Assembly (NCBI GenBank): GCA_907165135.1
Contig: OU015566.1
Span: 12,012,157-12,076,156 of the forward strand
DNA: 64,000 nucleotides
Direction: 5' to 3'
Origin: Oikopleura dioica
Taxonomy: Eukaryota > Chordata > Appendicularia > Copelata > Oikopleuridae
The notes beneath the pieces were generated by a model. The model searched no databases. It was given only the letters and a program-made list of their open reading frames with translations, and was not told the origin of the DNA. Positions within the stretch are counted from its first letter, which is position 1, and each line of letters begins with the position of its first letter. Made by a program: the position numbers and the translations under genes. Below are positions 34,201 to 44,640 of this stretch, in pieces.

Positions 34201-37200
34201 GATACGAAAATAATAGAAGAGATCAAGGACCAGAAAGGGTTTAATAGCCCCGTTCTGCCAATCCCTAAGAAATCTGGGGAAATGCGCTTCTGCATCAACT
34301 ACAAGAACAGCTTGAACAAATGCCTCTCCGACAAATCCGACCCATATCATCTTCCGAGCATGGAGGATACGATCGCGAACATTGGACCGGGCAACAAGTA
34401 TTTCGCCACAGTTGATTTGCGGAGCGGATATTGGCAGTGCCCTATTAAGAAAAGCGATAGGTATAAGACTTCCTTCCAGTGGGGTGGGAAATCTTACGCC
34501 TTCTGCAGATTACCTTTCGGTTATCGATGCTCGGGGAATATATTCTCGCGCGTCGTAAACACGATTCTCGACTCAAGCCCCACCAGGAAGAAGATGCTTT
34601 CTTATATCGATGACATAGTATGTTTTGGGAAGTCTTTCAGCTGCTATTACAACACTCTCCGAAACCTATTCATCGCGCTCCGCAAGTTTAACGCTAAACT
34701 CAAGGGCGAAAAGTGCTCTTTCCTACAATCAGAAGCTCACTTTTTGGGCCGAATCATCAACGAAGAAGGAATCAAACCGGACCCTGCGCAAGTCTCCGCC
34801 CTTCGTCAGATGAAACCCCCACGCTCCCAAAAGGAGTTAGCTTCATTAATCGGGTCATTGAATTGGATCCGAGGTTTTCTAGAAACAAAAATGGGCGAAG
34901 CTATTTCATCCGGTTGCTTCTCGAGCAGAATGAAACCCATAAACGATGTTCGAAATTCGGCGAACGAAACAAATTGTTTCAAGTGGACCAAAGAAGCGGA
35001 TTTGGCGCTCAAGGAAATTCAACGACGACTCTCCGAGACTCCTGTCATAAGCTTTCCTAACTTTGACGAGTCTTTTCACCTCTACACAGACGCGAGCCTG
35101 TACGCAGCGGGTGGTGTTCTGCTACAAGAGTATGGCGGGAGAGTGCACCTAGTAAGCGCGATTTCCCACACCTTCAACAAAGCTGAAAGAAAATGGAACA
35201 CTTCAGAAAAGGAAATGTTTAGCATTGTCTGGTGCTGCGAGCGACTGGAAAAGCTCCTGAAAGGTAGATTCTTTCAGATTCACACAGACCACAGATCTTT
35301 GATCTTCCTACACAAAAAGAAGTTCAAGAATTCTAAAATAAGCCGATGGCAAAGCCGATTGGAAGAATTCGATTTTCACATTGTCTACATCAAGGGATCA
35401 GAAAATCAATTCGCCGATTTTATGAGCCGCAGACCTGGCGAGGACGACAAATCACTTGGATACGACTCTGAGTTTCCCGTTGGTCGCGAGTACGAAATCG
35501 ACAAGAATTCACCAGTACGTGTCTTCGTCCCTTTCTGGAACGAAAATCAGTTTCCGGAGAAAATCACTTTATCAGAGGTGAAGATACATAAGGTAAACGT
35601 CAAGGCTATCGCGGCGCCAATGGAGATTCCGTTGGTGTCAGCGAATTATAATAACATTCTGGACTATCAAAGGGAGGACTCTGCTCTGAGTGCAATCATC
35701 ACTTTTCTGGAATCTGGTAAGGAGCCACTGGACATAAAATCGCTGGTGAAGGACTCCGACCACCGACAATCGTCTCTACTCAAGATGGAAAAAGCTCTGT
35801 TCCTGGATAACACTACCGGGTGCTTGATGTGTCAATTCAAATCTGGCGCGCGGGCGGTGGTACCGGAAGCGGTAAAAAGTCACTTTCTCTTTCTAGCTCA
35901 CGACTTGTCCGGTCATCTGGGCGAGCCGCGGACTTTAGAGCGATTAGAGGACGTTTGGTGGCCTTCATTTCAAGACGATGTTTCTAACTACGTCCACAGC
36001 TGCGTCCCTTGCCTACGCAGAAAAGGATCTGCTGGAACTCGTACCAAACCGCCACTTGGAACCCTTCGTCGTGGAAAAACAGCTGGCGAATCGATTCAGA
36101 TCGATTTCGCTTGTATGCCTCCCGCTGGCGGATTCAAGTATTATTTGGTGGTGGCGGACACTTTCTCTCGCTACACTTGGTGCATTCCGACGCGGTCCGA
36201 CACTGCTATCTGCGCTGCAAAAGCGCTCATCTACAAGGTCTTCCTTCCCATGGATTTCTTGCCGAAACATCTACACAGTGACAGAGGTACCCACTTCTGC
36301 GCAAGCGTGATTGACGAAATGTGTAAGCTTAACCAGATAAAACATACAATAAGTACCGCATTTCACCCTCAATCAAACGCTTTCGCAGAAAGAGCGAATC
36401 GGACTATCAAAAACAGTCTATTCTGCATGGTCAACTCATCTTCCGGTCGAAAAACTTGGGCCGACTGCGTTCCCCACGTGATGCGCGCGCTCAATAGTGT
36501 GAAAAACAAAAGCACGAAAATTTCACCGCGAGAAGTTTGGTTTGGCCGAAAAAGTACTTTCACCCACTCTACTGGCGCAGAAATGACAGCGGAAACACCT
36601 CAGGTGTTTGGTCTCAATGTTGGAGCTTTAGCGAAATCGGCGGAAGCCATTGTGAAAACTGCGATGGAAGCTGCTGACCGAGCCATGGAGCACAGGCTGA
36701 AAAACGAGCCTAAGCCGAGACCAATCCCCGCTGGCGCTGTCGTGTACATTAAGCGAGAAAACCTGACCGACGCTAAAAGCAAGAAGGAACGCTGGGTAGG
36801 TCCCCTGAAAGCCGTTTCGAGCAACGACTGGGTCGTCATGGTCGAAGATAAAAAAGGACAACGTGATTTCATCCATCGAGAACACGTGGTTCACGCCGCA
36901 GAACGAAATCACGACTTACGCTGGATTGATTACTACGAGGCCGAGTACGTATTCCCACATTTAACCGAAATCGTTAAGTCGAAAGTCCCACAAAAATCGC
37001 CTGTTCCTACTTCCAAACCGATGGAAAAGTCCGGGTCGAAGTCGCATGGGGGGAGGAAATCTTCTCAGGTCGCGTCGACTCCGATGGTTGCTATGGAAAA
37101 ACCGCCAAGATCATCTCTATCACCTATTTTGGAAAGTAGACGCCGATTGGACATGGAAAATCTGGGAGATACAACCGCTACATCTATTTTGGACTCGTCG

Positions 37201-39507
37201 GTAGCTCCAGCCGAGCCGTCAGATCGCTGGTACTCTGGTGGTACTCTTTATGAAACTGCCGAGGACATGTCAGCTGATGCTACAGTGATTTCGGAGGTTG
37301 CTGCGCCCGACAATAGCCATATGTCAGTCGATAAACAAAATTCAACAGTAGTTGAGGGCTCAGCAACTGAAAACAGCAAGAAAAGAACCCGTCCAAAGTC
37401 TTCACCAGATCGTCAATACTCAGCCGGCGCCGATCCGAATGCGACTTTAACCGAAGTTGGAGCAGCTCATCTCCCGAAACATACAAAACGAGCACACCGT
37501 GAAACGAGGCCCGTCGAACCTCTAAACATCGGCACAAACTCGGGTCAGTCATACGACTAAGCGCAAGTACTGCCCCACTCAGGTCCCCTATTCATCGACC
37601 GGGGCCTGAAAAGGTACGGAAATTATCACAGTTTACCGTCGCCGACGTATTTTGAGTTCTTCTACATGTGCAGCTACTCCTTCATGTCATCACCGCTCGG
37701 ACATCACGAAAACTTCGCATCTGATTCAAGCTTTTTCCCAAAAAAGGGTTTTTTAACGCGAATCAGACTGCCTCGACGTTTCGAACCTGCCATGTTACTC
37801 ATCTTACGCTTATACTCCTGCAAAAATCACACACTTTGGCCTTAGAGGACGTTTCAGTCTCATGGGGGGTATTGGGATCTTAGATTCGTTAGACTCCCTC
37901 GTCCCCTAAGGTCACTTGCTTATCTAGATCGAGCTTTGCTCGGTCGCCGCCGTGTATTTCTCTCCATTCGGTAATTCACGCAGTTCGTGAATTAACCTCT
38001 ATTTTACTCCAGCTCGAAATACAGACGTCAAAGATACTTTACTCGTTTTCTTCACTCGTCCAGATATAGAGAGCAGGCAAACTACGCTAGAAGTGGGAGA
38101 TTCAGCAGAAGCTAGGATCCCTTCACAGGAAAGAGTTAAACATGATCACTTTTGAATATACTATTAGAAACTTATTTGTAGAATTTATACAGTATAACTC
38201 AGGCGAAAGACATTATGTTCCCTTGTTTAATACGACTGTATAAATTGGAGCTGGAAACAAGAACAAAACATATTGAAACAGGAAAAATCATCCGAAAAGT
38301 AGCGGTCCATCTGTGCAGCTTTGAAGACGACAGAACCGAAGAGATCGAGAAGTTCTCCGAGTACTTTATCCACCCCGATTTTGTCATAGAAGTACTGAGA
38401 AAAATGACGGACCTTATGGACAATTACAAAGATAGAAACGATATCTTGGCGGGTAATGTGTTGTATTTCCTCCAAGCCATTGCGGACGTGTTTCCAGAAG
38501 AAGTCACGCCAGATATGAATATGTCTTCTCGCTCCTCCATCAGTACTAAAGTAACTTGTCTTTCAATGCCAAAATTTAACTGATATTCAGTCTCTCAAAA
38601 CAGCCGTCCAAGCTTTTGTCACTGCCTTTCTTCGACGGCAACTCACAGACAATCTGACCAAAAGAATACTTGTCAAAATGAGCGTAATTCTTCCGATGCT
38701 CTCGAATCCCCTCTTGATCGCAGACTACATTGTTGCTTGCTACGACTCTCCGAACTCGTCGATTGCATTTTTGGCTTTGAGTGGCATCTTTACTCTTGTT
38801 AGCAGTAATTTTTAATTTGGGTGATTAGTTATTCACAATTTTCTAGCGTACAATTTTGAGTATCCAGACTTTTTCCAGAAGGTTTATCGACTTTTATCCG
38901 ATGATGTTGTCTATGCTGCAAATAGAGTCCAAGTTCTGCATATGATAAATATGTTCTTGCAGTCTCCAAAGCTTCCCGTCTCCTATCAGGTCAGCACAAT
39001 CCGAGTTTCAATATTTTCTAAGGAATCATTAGTATGCCTTCTGTAAAAGACTCTCGCGACTAGCACTACACGCTCCAGCCCCAGTCGCGATTGGCATCAT
39101 GCCGGTTATTTACAACCTCATTCGCAGCAGTCAGTCCTTGCGATTGCTCATTAATAGACCAACTGCAGCTGAAGTAGAAAAAGATCCTTATGATCACACA
39201 GCTGAAAATGTTGAAGATTCAAGAGCGGCAGAAAGCTGTTTGTGGGAGCTTGAATCGCTGAGAAAGCATTTTGTTCCAGAAGTGAAAAGATTGGCCTCTC
39301 GTAAGATAACTCTGTTTCATTATTTCCAAGCAGCATTTTATAGAAATAACTACCTCACTTGGCCGGGTTAATGACCCAATTCCGACAGACGTAACGTATA
39401 TGACGATGACGCAAAAGGTACTTGATGGACAGAAGAACGAAGAATATCCACTTGCGATTGATAAACCGAAATGTTTGATGGTTGATGAACTGTTTGTTGA
39501 AGGCTAA
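31208..39507 (+). CDS. NOC4L: Nucleolar complex protein 4 (NOC4), interrupted by a retrotransposon
   Basis: Exons 31208-31374, 31434-31639, about 38182-38550, 38591-38804, 38847-38989, 39033-39300, 39344-39507. CBF/NOC4-type signatures: EKWFLQQIDDGFM, NFEYPDFFQKVYRLLSDD, AFCKRLSRLALHAPAPVAI, DPYDHTAENVEDSRAAESC, LWELESLRKHFVPEVKRLAS. NOC4 works with NOP14 in nucleolar 40S subunit biogenesis. Intron 1 is GA-AG (CTCAG|GAATAG). Intron 2 starts at TCAG and now contains the whole retrotransposon 31641-38125. Within 38130-38290 two overlapping frames are open and their junction does not close, so exon 3 is approximate. If the element is not spliced out, the protein is truncated after residue ~124. 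Confidence 0.85.
31641..31896 (+). repeat. 5' LTR
   Basis: 256 bp, identical in appearance to 37870-38125. It begins directly after the genomic CAGG, so that host and LTR together read CAG|GTATTG, a potential splice donor. Confidence 0.93.
32408..33340 (+). CDS. Retrotransposon Gag-like polyprotein
   Basis: 310 aa, first ORF of the element, ATG 32408. Helical capsid-type sequence with no CCHC zinc knuckle; the C-terminus is very basic (NRNKNKRRRM), which may replace the knuckle for RNA binding. Its end overlaps the Pol frame by about 85 nt (from about 33257), which is open in the -1 frame, so Pol is probably expressed by -1 frameshifting. No disabling mutation is visible. Confidence 0.85.
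   Translation: MAANKSLLETVTEIRSINDRVNYLEEQVRNDESLKPSLEPLITESRVKLEQLSTTLLTCELDQGKDSTNATMREEAWVATTWSRHVQDLPKLDAACNTSFNTFLGRADIYHRAYVRDRPSREQPFIAAVYSHFDLNIERSLGTEFLNCQDWKSAKALLEKSFAAKSHYLLKLSEVFDVEYDHSKPFAHYTANVLQKMNEAKQATLNSYRQEKSADAGVDEIFDIFSTMMLYLNLRKEEPDVFNAILPSLSKVYDINELCRLAQSTRQNRVDSATVSQHFNRNKNKRRRMLSAPATILRMGKTINNQNPRR
33394..37560 (+). CDS. Retrotransposon Pol: protease, reverse transcriptase, RNase H, integrase
   Basis: Uninterrupted frame of at least 1388 aa (the frame is open from about 33257). Order: aspartic protease (VDSGAES at about 33478), reverse transcriptase (FATVDLRSGYWQCP, SYIDDIVCFG at about 34601), RNase H (HLYTDASLYAAGG; HTDHRSLIF), then integrase with an HHCC zinc site (HDLSGH...CVPC) and DDE residues (DTFSRYTW, HSDRGTHF, NAFAERANRT). 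The protease-RT-RNase H-integrase order is diagnostic of Ty3/gypsy. A disordered ~230-aa C-terminal extension follows the integrase; it shows no membrane segment and so is not an envelope. Confidence 0.95.
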   Translation: MKKKRPGKAYFASATIITGSKSFDVSMEVDSGAESSCLSAAYVPDEFLQMLKPCPFKVTGFSPNIPAEQPMGILPCRLSFNGGPAFSLNLTIMPGSKYPSLLGRDILENAMTDSFTVDNKNRTLSFCYNEAFTQTETQVVKLDGVKRTKIKKYLTTRSAVKDSDRSRTQPPPKVPKLDAPNKNAARCPIQLAKQKLGITLPANADPGQKKVVAELCLDFDDRFGCDGQKMGEFPFEIEIPTDGTSRNISQHPIPQAFHGQVTDHISELLDTKIIEEIKDQKGFNSPVLPIPKKSGEMRFCINYKNSLNKCLSDKSDPYHLPSMEDTIANIGPGNKYFATVDLRSGYWQCPIKKSDRYKTSFQWGGKSYAFCRLPFGYRCSGNIFSRVVNTILDSSPTRKKMLSYIDDIVCFGKSFSCYYNTLRNLFIALRKFNAKLKGEKCSFLQSEAHFLGRIINEEGIKPDPAQVSALRQMKPPRSQKELASLIGSLNWIRGFLETKMGEAISSGCFSSRMKPINDVRNSANETNCFKWTKEADLALKEIQRRLSETPVISFPNFDESFHLYTDASLYAAGGVLLQEYGGRVHLVSAISHTFNKAERKWNTSEKEMFSIVWCCERLEKLLKGRFFQIHTDHRSLIFLHKKKFKNSKISRWQSRLEEFDFHIVYIKGSENQFADFMSRRPGEDDKSLGYDSEFPVGREYEIDKNSPVRVFVPFWNENQFPEKITLSEVKIHKVNVKAIAAPMEIPLVSANYNNILDYQREDSALSAIITFLESGKEPLDIKSLVKDSDHRQSSLLKMEKALFLDNTTGCLMCQFKSGARAVVPEAVKSHFLFLAHDLSGHLGEPRTLERLEDVWWPSFQDDVSNYVHSCVPCLRRKGSAGTRTKPPLGTLRRGKTAGESIQIDFACMPPAGGFKYYLVVADTFSRYTWCIPTRSDTAICAAKALIYKVFLPMDFLPKHLHSDRGTHFCASVIDEMCKLNQIKHTISTAFHPQSNAFAERANRTIKNSLFCMVNSSSGRKTWADCVPHVMRALNSVKNKSTKISPREVWFGRKSTFTHSTGAEMTAETPQVFGLNVGALAKSAEAIVKTAMEAADRAMEHRLKNEPKPRPIPAGAVVYIKRENLTDAKSKKERWVGPLKAVSSNDWVVMVEDKKGQRDFIHREHVVHAAERNHDLRWIDYYEAEYVFPHLTEIVKSKVPQKSPVPTSKPMEKSGSKSHGGRKSSQVASTPMVAMEKPPRSSLSPILESRRRLDMENLGDTTATSILDSSVAPAEPSDRWYSGGTLYETAEDMSADATVISEVAAPDNSHMSVDKQNSTVVEGSATENSKKRTRPKSSPDRQYSAGADPNATLTEVGAAHLPKHTKRAHRETRPVEPLNIGTNSGQSYD
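37870..38125 (+). repeat. 3' LTR
   Basis: 256 bp, preceded by the polypurine tract and followed by the second CAGG target duplication. The host-LTR junction reads CTTCACAG|GAAAGAG. Confidence 0.93.
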
Positions 39508-39562
39508 ATAGAATGTCCTCCGAACTTTTTCATCTGAAACATTAAATGTGTTATCATTCAGA

Positions 39563-40617
39563 ATGAAATTGTTAGTTGTTCTGTTATTCGCTTTTGTTAC
39601 AGGGACGCTTTCACCTCCGAAGAAAAAGTCGGTCGCCGATGACGACGACTTCGATGATTTTGCGGATGAAAAAGAACCTTGGGTAGCGCACTCGATTGAA
39701 GCAATCGAACCAGTAGCAAAAACTGTTTATGAGCGAAATCTTGTTAGAGAATCGATGACATACGGTGAAGTATTGGAAAACTACAAGGCGTATTCGACGA
39801 AAGATATGAAAAAGAAGAACTTTGAAGGGCACACGCTCGCGTATGTAACGCCTTGGAACAATCATGGATATGATGTCGTCAAAATGTTCAACAAGTTCTC
39901 ACTCGTCCTTTGGTCGACGATGCTGTTCATCTAATGACACATATTGGCGAAAAATTTCACAAACATCACAAACTAACGATTCTCGTCATCCCGCCAAATC
40001 ATGAAAATCCACTTCGAACAGCACAATTTACTCAGACTGAATTTGACATACTCAAGGATGATATCGATTTCTTTTCTCTGATGACTTATGATTACAACGG
40101 AAGATTGGGCGGATTCAATGCACCACTTCCGTGGGCGGAATCTTGTGTGGAGTTTTTGGGCGATTCAGAGAGACAGAAAATTCTCATGGGCTTGAATTTC
40201 TATGGCAGATACTTCCCTGATTTACAGAATCCTCGCCGTGAGTCAATTTCCTCTAGAGTCTAGACTCTGTAGTGATGAAGTCTCTTTAGCCCAATTTTAG
40301 AGGCTGCAGCTATTCTTGGACATGAATACATAAAGATCCTCGGCGAAAAAGTCGTAGGTAGTGGAGGAGTATCCGAAGATGAATCTATCACAATGAACTC
40401 GGAAGCGAAGGTTTTTGGAATAAGATTTATTCCGTCTAATCTTCTTTAGGAACACTTCTCCTTCTTTTCTGACCCCGACTCGGGAACGCAATCTCTTCTC
40501 ATCTACCCATCATTGTACTCAATTCATCTGAAAATCGAGCTCGCCAAAAAGCTCGGAGTCGGTCTTTCAATTTGGGAAGTCGGCCAAGGACTTGACTACT
40601 TCTACGACTTGTTCTAG
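39563..40617 (+). pseudogene. CHID1: Chitinase-domain-containing protein 1 (CHID1-like) with internal deletion
   Basis: Signal peptide MKLLVVLLFAFVTGTLS at 39563, then TLAYVTPWNNHGYDVVKMFN; this frame stops at about 39934. The C-terminal half lies in another frame (VDDAVHLMTHIGEKFHKHHK, FFSLMTYDYNGRLGGFNAPL, ILMGLNFYGR), with exons ending 40237, 40301-40410, 40450-40617 ([19 protein letters not shown]). Against CHID1, about 90-100 residues of the GH18 barrel between NKF and VDD are missing, and the join near 39900 is out of frame with no room for an intron. So either the gene is broken, or bases are lost in the assembly. CHID1 is a secreted/lysosomal saccharide-binding protein. 55 nt after NOC4, behind a CATTCAG acceptor. 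Confidence 0.75.
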
Positions 40618-40837
40618 ACAAATTTACTCTACTACACTAGGTGGTGTTAGCTGTAGTATTTCTCTTCCCGTGCAATTTCATATGCCCTCGACATTCTTAG
40701 TTCAATTTTTAACCATTTCTTCAATCACGCCTTTCGAAGGATATTTTCTACTGTAGATTCTCAACCCGGCCAAGTATGCTAGAATGCTGCGTGCCACTTT
40801 AAATCCTTTGCGTCGCGTAACGATTATTTCTTGCAGA

Positions 40838-42586
40838 ATGGTTCTGGATATTTCTTCATTCCGAGCAGAGGAAGGCGGCAGCCCTGATGCTATGCGCAAG
40901 CTCCAGCAAGACCGATTCAAGGTTGGCCTTTTCAATTCTCAGCACTATATTACCGATTTTTAGAACGTCGAAGTTGTCCAGAAGATCGTCGACATTGACA
41001 ATCAATGGAGAAAAGAGCAGTTCGTTCTCGAGCGCACCAAGTTCGTCAAGAATCTGTGCTCAAAGACAATTGGCAAGAAAATGAAAGCCAAGGAACCGAA
41101 AGGCGATACTGCTGATCTCGAAGAAGGTGCGTAAATTTCTACTGCCACTTTGTTCGATGAAATTATAGGACTTTCCGCTCTTAGCCTTATGGATAAGGAA
41201 AACAAAGCCGCTGAAGAGGTCATCAACGGACTCACCGTCACACAGATCAAAGGCCTTGTTGAGCAAATTGGAAAGCTCATCCCCGAGACTCAGGCAAAGT
41301 CCGAAGCTCTCCTAAAAGAGCGAAACAGCGCACTTGGTGCTGTTGGTAATCTTCTTGGCCCCGATGTCCCAATCTCTAATGATGAAGATGCGGACAATGC
41401 TATTGTCCGTCTTGTTGGAGAGGTCGAGGCGAGAAAGAAATACTCTCACGTCGATCTGGTCCAGATGATCGACGGTGTTGATCTTGAGCGAGGCTCTACC
41501 ATTGCCGGTAGCCGTGGATATTTCTTGAAAGGCCCCTTGGTCTTCCTCGAGCAGGCTATCATCCAGCTCGCGCAAAAACATCTTCTTGAAGGCAACTATG
41601 AAATGCTCGCCACCCCGTTTTTCATGCGAAAAGGTACTGTCATCGTTGATTTCAGAAAATGACATTTCTCATAGAAATGATGCAGAAGGTCGCTCAGCTC
41701 AGCCAGTTCGACGATGAGCTTTATAAAGTTGTTGGAAAGGGTTCTGAAAATCCTGAAGACAACTCAGTTTCCGAGCAATATTTAATTGCTACTTCGGAAC
41801 AGCCTATTGCTGCTTTTCATTACGATGAAGGTATTAAGCCCGAACGCCTCCCAATCAAGGTAATATTCTATTGCTTAAGCCTTTTTCATTGTCAAATTTA
41901 GTACGCTGGACTTTCTTACTGCTTCCGACAAGAAGTTGGCTCTCATGGTCGAGATACTACCGGAATTTTCCGCGTGAAGCAGTTCCAAAAAGTCGAGCAG
42001 TTCACTTTCTGCTCTCCTCATGATAACACATCTTGGGATGAATTAGAAAAAATGATTACAATGGCTGAAAACCTCTATAAAGAAATCGGCATCGGTTACA
42101 GAATCGGTGAGTGAAAATTTTCCAATCAAAAGTGACCTTTATTCGATAGTGAATATTTGCTCTGGAGCATTGAACCTTGCCGCAGCGAAAAAATATGACT
42201 TGGAAGCGTGGTTCCCTGGCTCGGGCGCTTTCAGAGAGTTGGTCTCCTGCTCGAATTGTCTTGACTACCAAGCGAGAAATTTGAACATTAGATATGGAGA
42301 AACTAAGCAAGTGAACAAGAAGCAGGATTATGTCCATATGTTGAATGGTATGTTTTTGTTCTTTGATCAAGAGAAAGATCTTTATCTAGCTACCATGTGC
42401 GCGACTACTCGTGTGATGTGTGTGATTCTGGAAACCTTCCAGGAACAAGATGGTGTTAGAGTGCCAGAAGCTCTCCGGCCTTACATGCCCGCCAAATGGA
42501 AGGAATTCCTCCCATTCGTCAAGGAGGCCCCTATCGAGGTCGAGGCGAGAAAAGCTGCCGAGAAGAAGAGCAAGGGAAAGAAGTAA
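40838..42586 (+). CDS. SARS1: Cytosolic seryl-tRNA synthetase
   Basis: Exons 40838-40921, 40964-41126, 41169-41633, 41675-41859, 41902-42106, 42150-42586; 512 aa, phases close and length matches the family. The N-terminal coiled-coil arm (residues ~1-120) is followed by the class II core: [20 protein letters not shown] (motif 1 region), [34 protein letters not shown] (motif 2), [20 protein letters not shown] and the [12 protein letters not shown] motif 3. The Lys-rich tail ([12 protein letters not shown]) is typical of animal SerRS. It charges tRNA-Ser and tRNA-Sec. A TTTCTTGCAG acceptor ends one base before the ATG, so it is a trans-spliced operon gene. Confidence 0.97.
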
Positions 42587-42701
42587 ATAAATATTCGTTC
42601 AAGTGAAATTGTGTTGTCCCGTTACTAAAAAGAGCATTTATATTTTCTGTCATGAAACTAATAAATATGGGTGGATGGGATAATCTAACAAGAGTCCTAA
42701 C

Positions 42702-43053
42702 ATGATGTGTGAGTTTTGTGTTGTGTACTAATCGGCATCAAGAAAGAATTTCTTCTTTACTGAAATCTAGCAAAAGCAGCCAAGGAAAAGGAGAGCAATC
42801 TTCAGTGGAGGAAAAACTTATCCTGTCAAAATTTGGCAAATTTGAAAATGAAGAGAATTTGAAAAAGCTCGATGACTATCTGCAAGACAAGTCATACATG
42901 GATGCATCCCAGGCATGCACAAAATTGGACGCAGAAGCATATAAAATGACGATGAATCTGAACATGGAAGGATTTTCGAATGTCATTCGATGGAGGAAGC
43001 ACATTGCCTCGTTTGAGAATGAATTTGCCATTTTGAAAACTGGATCATTTTAG
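42702..43053 (+). CDS. GST-C-like domain protein (eEF1B/AIMP3-type)
   Basis: Exon 1 42702-42706 (ATGAT) joins in phase to 42747-43053 across a 40-nt intron with a perfect TACTAAT branch site; 103 aa. The sequence GKFENEENLKKLDDYLQDKS, ending VIRWRKHIASFENEF, matches the C-terminal glutathione-transferase-like fold of eEF1B, AIMP3 and some aminoacyl-tRNA synthetases, which mediates assembly of translation complexes. The rest of eEF1B (the exchange domain) is absent. Its place directly after SARS1 in an operon suggests a role in synthetase or elongation complexes; this is inference. Confidence 0.6.
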
Positions 43054-43131
43054 ACCCTTTTCTGCAATATCGATGTCTGAACATAATCTCAAGTCTATCA
43101 TTTCAGATCAATATCGTAGTACTCGATTATT

Positions 43132-44038
43132 ATGATAGACAATCTGACATCGGACTTGCTTTTCTGTGTTTCGATCCCTCTCGTACTCGTCTTTTTCGTC
43201 AATATCGTCACTCCCAGCGACCGATCTAAGGATGAGCCGGATATCATCTTCAAACGCGTCAGCGTCAGTCTCATAATAACAGCTATCTACTTGTACTGGA
43301 ACAAATCTTCGGGCTTCCCGAGTGGATTCGAGTATGGACTTGAGCAACATTTTGAAGTTTCGTGGAAAACGATGACGCTCATGATATTGTTGTACATCGG
43401 GCCGATTTACAATTGCCTCACGTACACCGGTCTGCCTGAGACACAAAGTACTGCGCTGGAGATCAAGTATGCCCCCGAAATCTCTTTGTTATCAATATAG
43501 AAATAAGAACGCTCATCTGCGCTCCGATAATTGAAGAAATACTCTTCCGCTCGATCATCATCACTCGAATGTCGATACATTACAGTCAATCCTCCACCAC
43601 CTTGTTTGCTTTGACCCTGTTTAGCTTACGTAAGTCTTTACTTTCATTACGTTGTGTTAAAAGTAAATGAACATTTTATGGCTAGAATGCATCTCTATTT
43701 TCTTCCATTTTAGCTCATTTGCACCACTTACTTCACGAAATCCCAGCGTATGGTTTCGCGAGCGCATTGAGTACTGCCCTTTTCAGGTAACTTTTCAACA
43801 AAGAGAGTTTTATCGATAACAAATACTACGTAGAACTGTTTATACAGGCATCTTCGGGGGACTTTCGTGCTTCCTGTTTTTCAAATACGGAAGTCTCCTC
43901 TCGCCCATCTTAGCTCATGCCTGGTGCAACTACTTTGGCTCCGGATTTGTTCCCACTGGTCGTTCAAAAACCGAGATTTTTATGTTTTGCCTTGGACTTC
44001 TTTCCTTCTCAGTTGCTATATATATCAATGTATTTTGA
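43132..44038 (+). CDS. RCE1: CAAX prenyl protease 2 (RCE1)
   Basis: Exons 43132-43466, 43501-43628, 43714-43786, 43834-44038; 246 aa, phases close. Multi-pass ER membrane protein. The ABI/CPBP catalytic motifs are present: CAPIIEEILFR (the EExxxR glutamates), LHHLLHE (His), and AHAWCNYFGSG (second His and Asn). It removes the last three residues of farnesylated or geranylgeranylated CAAX proteins such as Ras. The likely last gene of the NOC4-CHID1-SARS1-GST-C-RCE1 operon; the gap to the previous stop is 78 nt and contains a TCATTTCAG acceptor. Confidence 0.93.
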
Positions 44039-44640
44039 TGTTTTTTTGCACTTCTATTCAAAATAATAGCCAGAGGCCTGTTATGCTTTTCTCTCATGAC
44101 TTCCTGCCGAAGCTCCATCTGCCAAAACATGTGTTCATCTACTAAACACACGAGAGATTAAGAAGGAATTTTAGAGATCGACGCGTTGTTGGATCAGAGC
44201 TAACTCACTGACAGAGTTTCAGGTACATTCTAGAATGTATTCTGGTAAAGACGATGCGGTTAAACAAGTGTGCTTTTACACTAGTTTGGTGTTTTAGTCT
44301 TTTTATAATGGTTAAATAGGTAAAAATATTCATTTATTCTCCAAGTATTTTAAGTCGTCTGATTAATTAGCATTCTGCTGATTAAGTCTCTTTTAAACTT
44401 TAAATTGTAACTAATTGGATTATAGAAAATCACGAGATGAGCTTGATTTTCGCTCTGAATCTGGCTTTGCATGCTTTCAAATACTCCAGTCATTCGAAAA
44501 GTGACTCAGATAATGTTTTTCTCTGATAGACATGTGGATTCGTCCTAATCTATCTGCTTAGTAGTGGCTCCGCTGCATCGCCTCGACCTTCGCCCAATAT
44601 TTCGTAAACGACAAAAACCAACATCTGTTTGACACCCACA
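44039..44640. other. Intergenic between RCE1 and ferroportin
   Basis: AT-rich, no coding gene. It includes the 3' flank of RCE1 and presumably the promoter of the ferroportin gene. Confidence 0.55.

Larger units (their letters stand above)
31641..38125 (+). mobile_element. Full-length Ty3/gypsy LTR retrotransposon (Tor-like)
   Basis: 256-bp LTRs at 31641-31896 and 37870-38125 (start TATTGGGATC, end GATCCCTTCA) look identical base for base. Flanking 4-bp target duplication CAGG (31637-31640, 38126-38129). A primer-binding site TGGTATCAGAG follows the 5' LTR by one base (an initiator-Met tRNA type), and a purine tract ATGGGGGG abuts the 3' LTR. It encodes Gag and Pol in frames that fit a -1 shift; no envelope ORF. 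The identical LTRs imply a very recent insertion. It sits in NOC4, same orientation. Confidence 0.95.

Noticed and set aside
37000-37560. Possible envelope or extra gene at the Pol C-terminus
   Set aside because: Disordered sequence in frame with Pol; no signal peptide, membrane helix or separate start.
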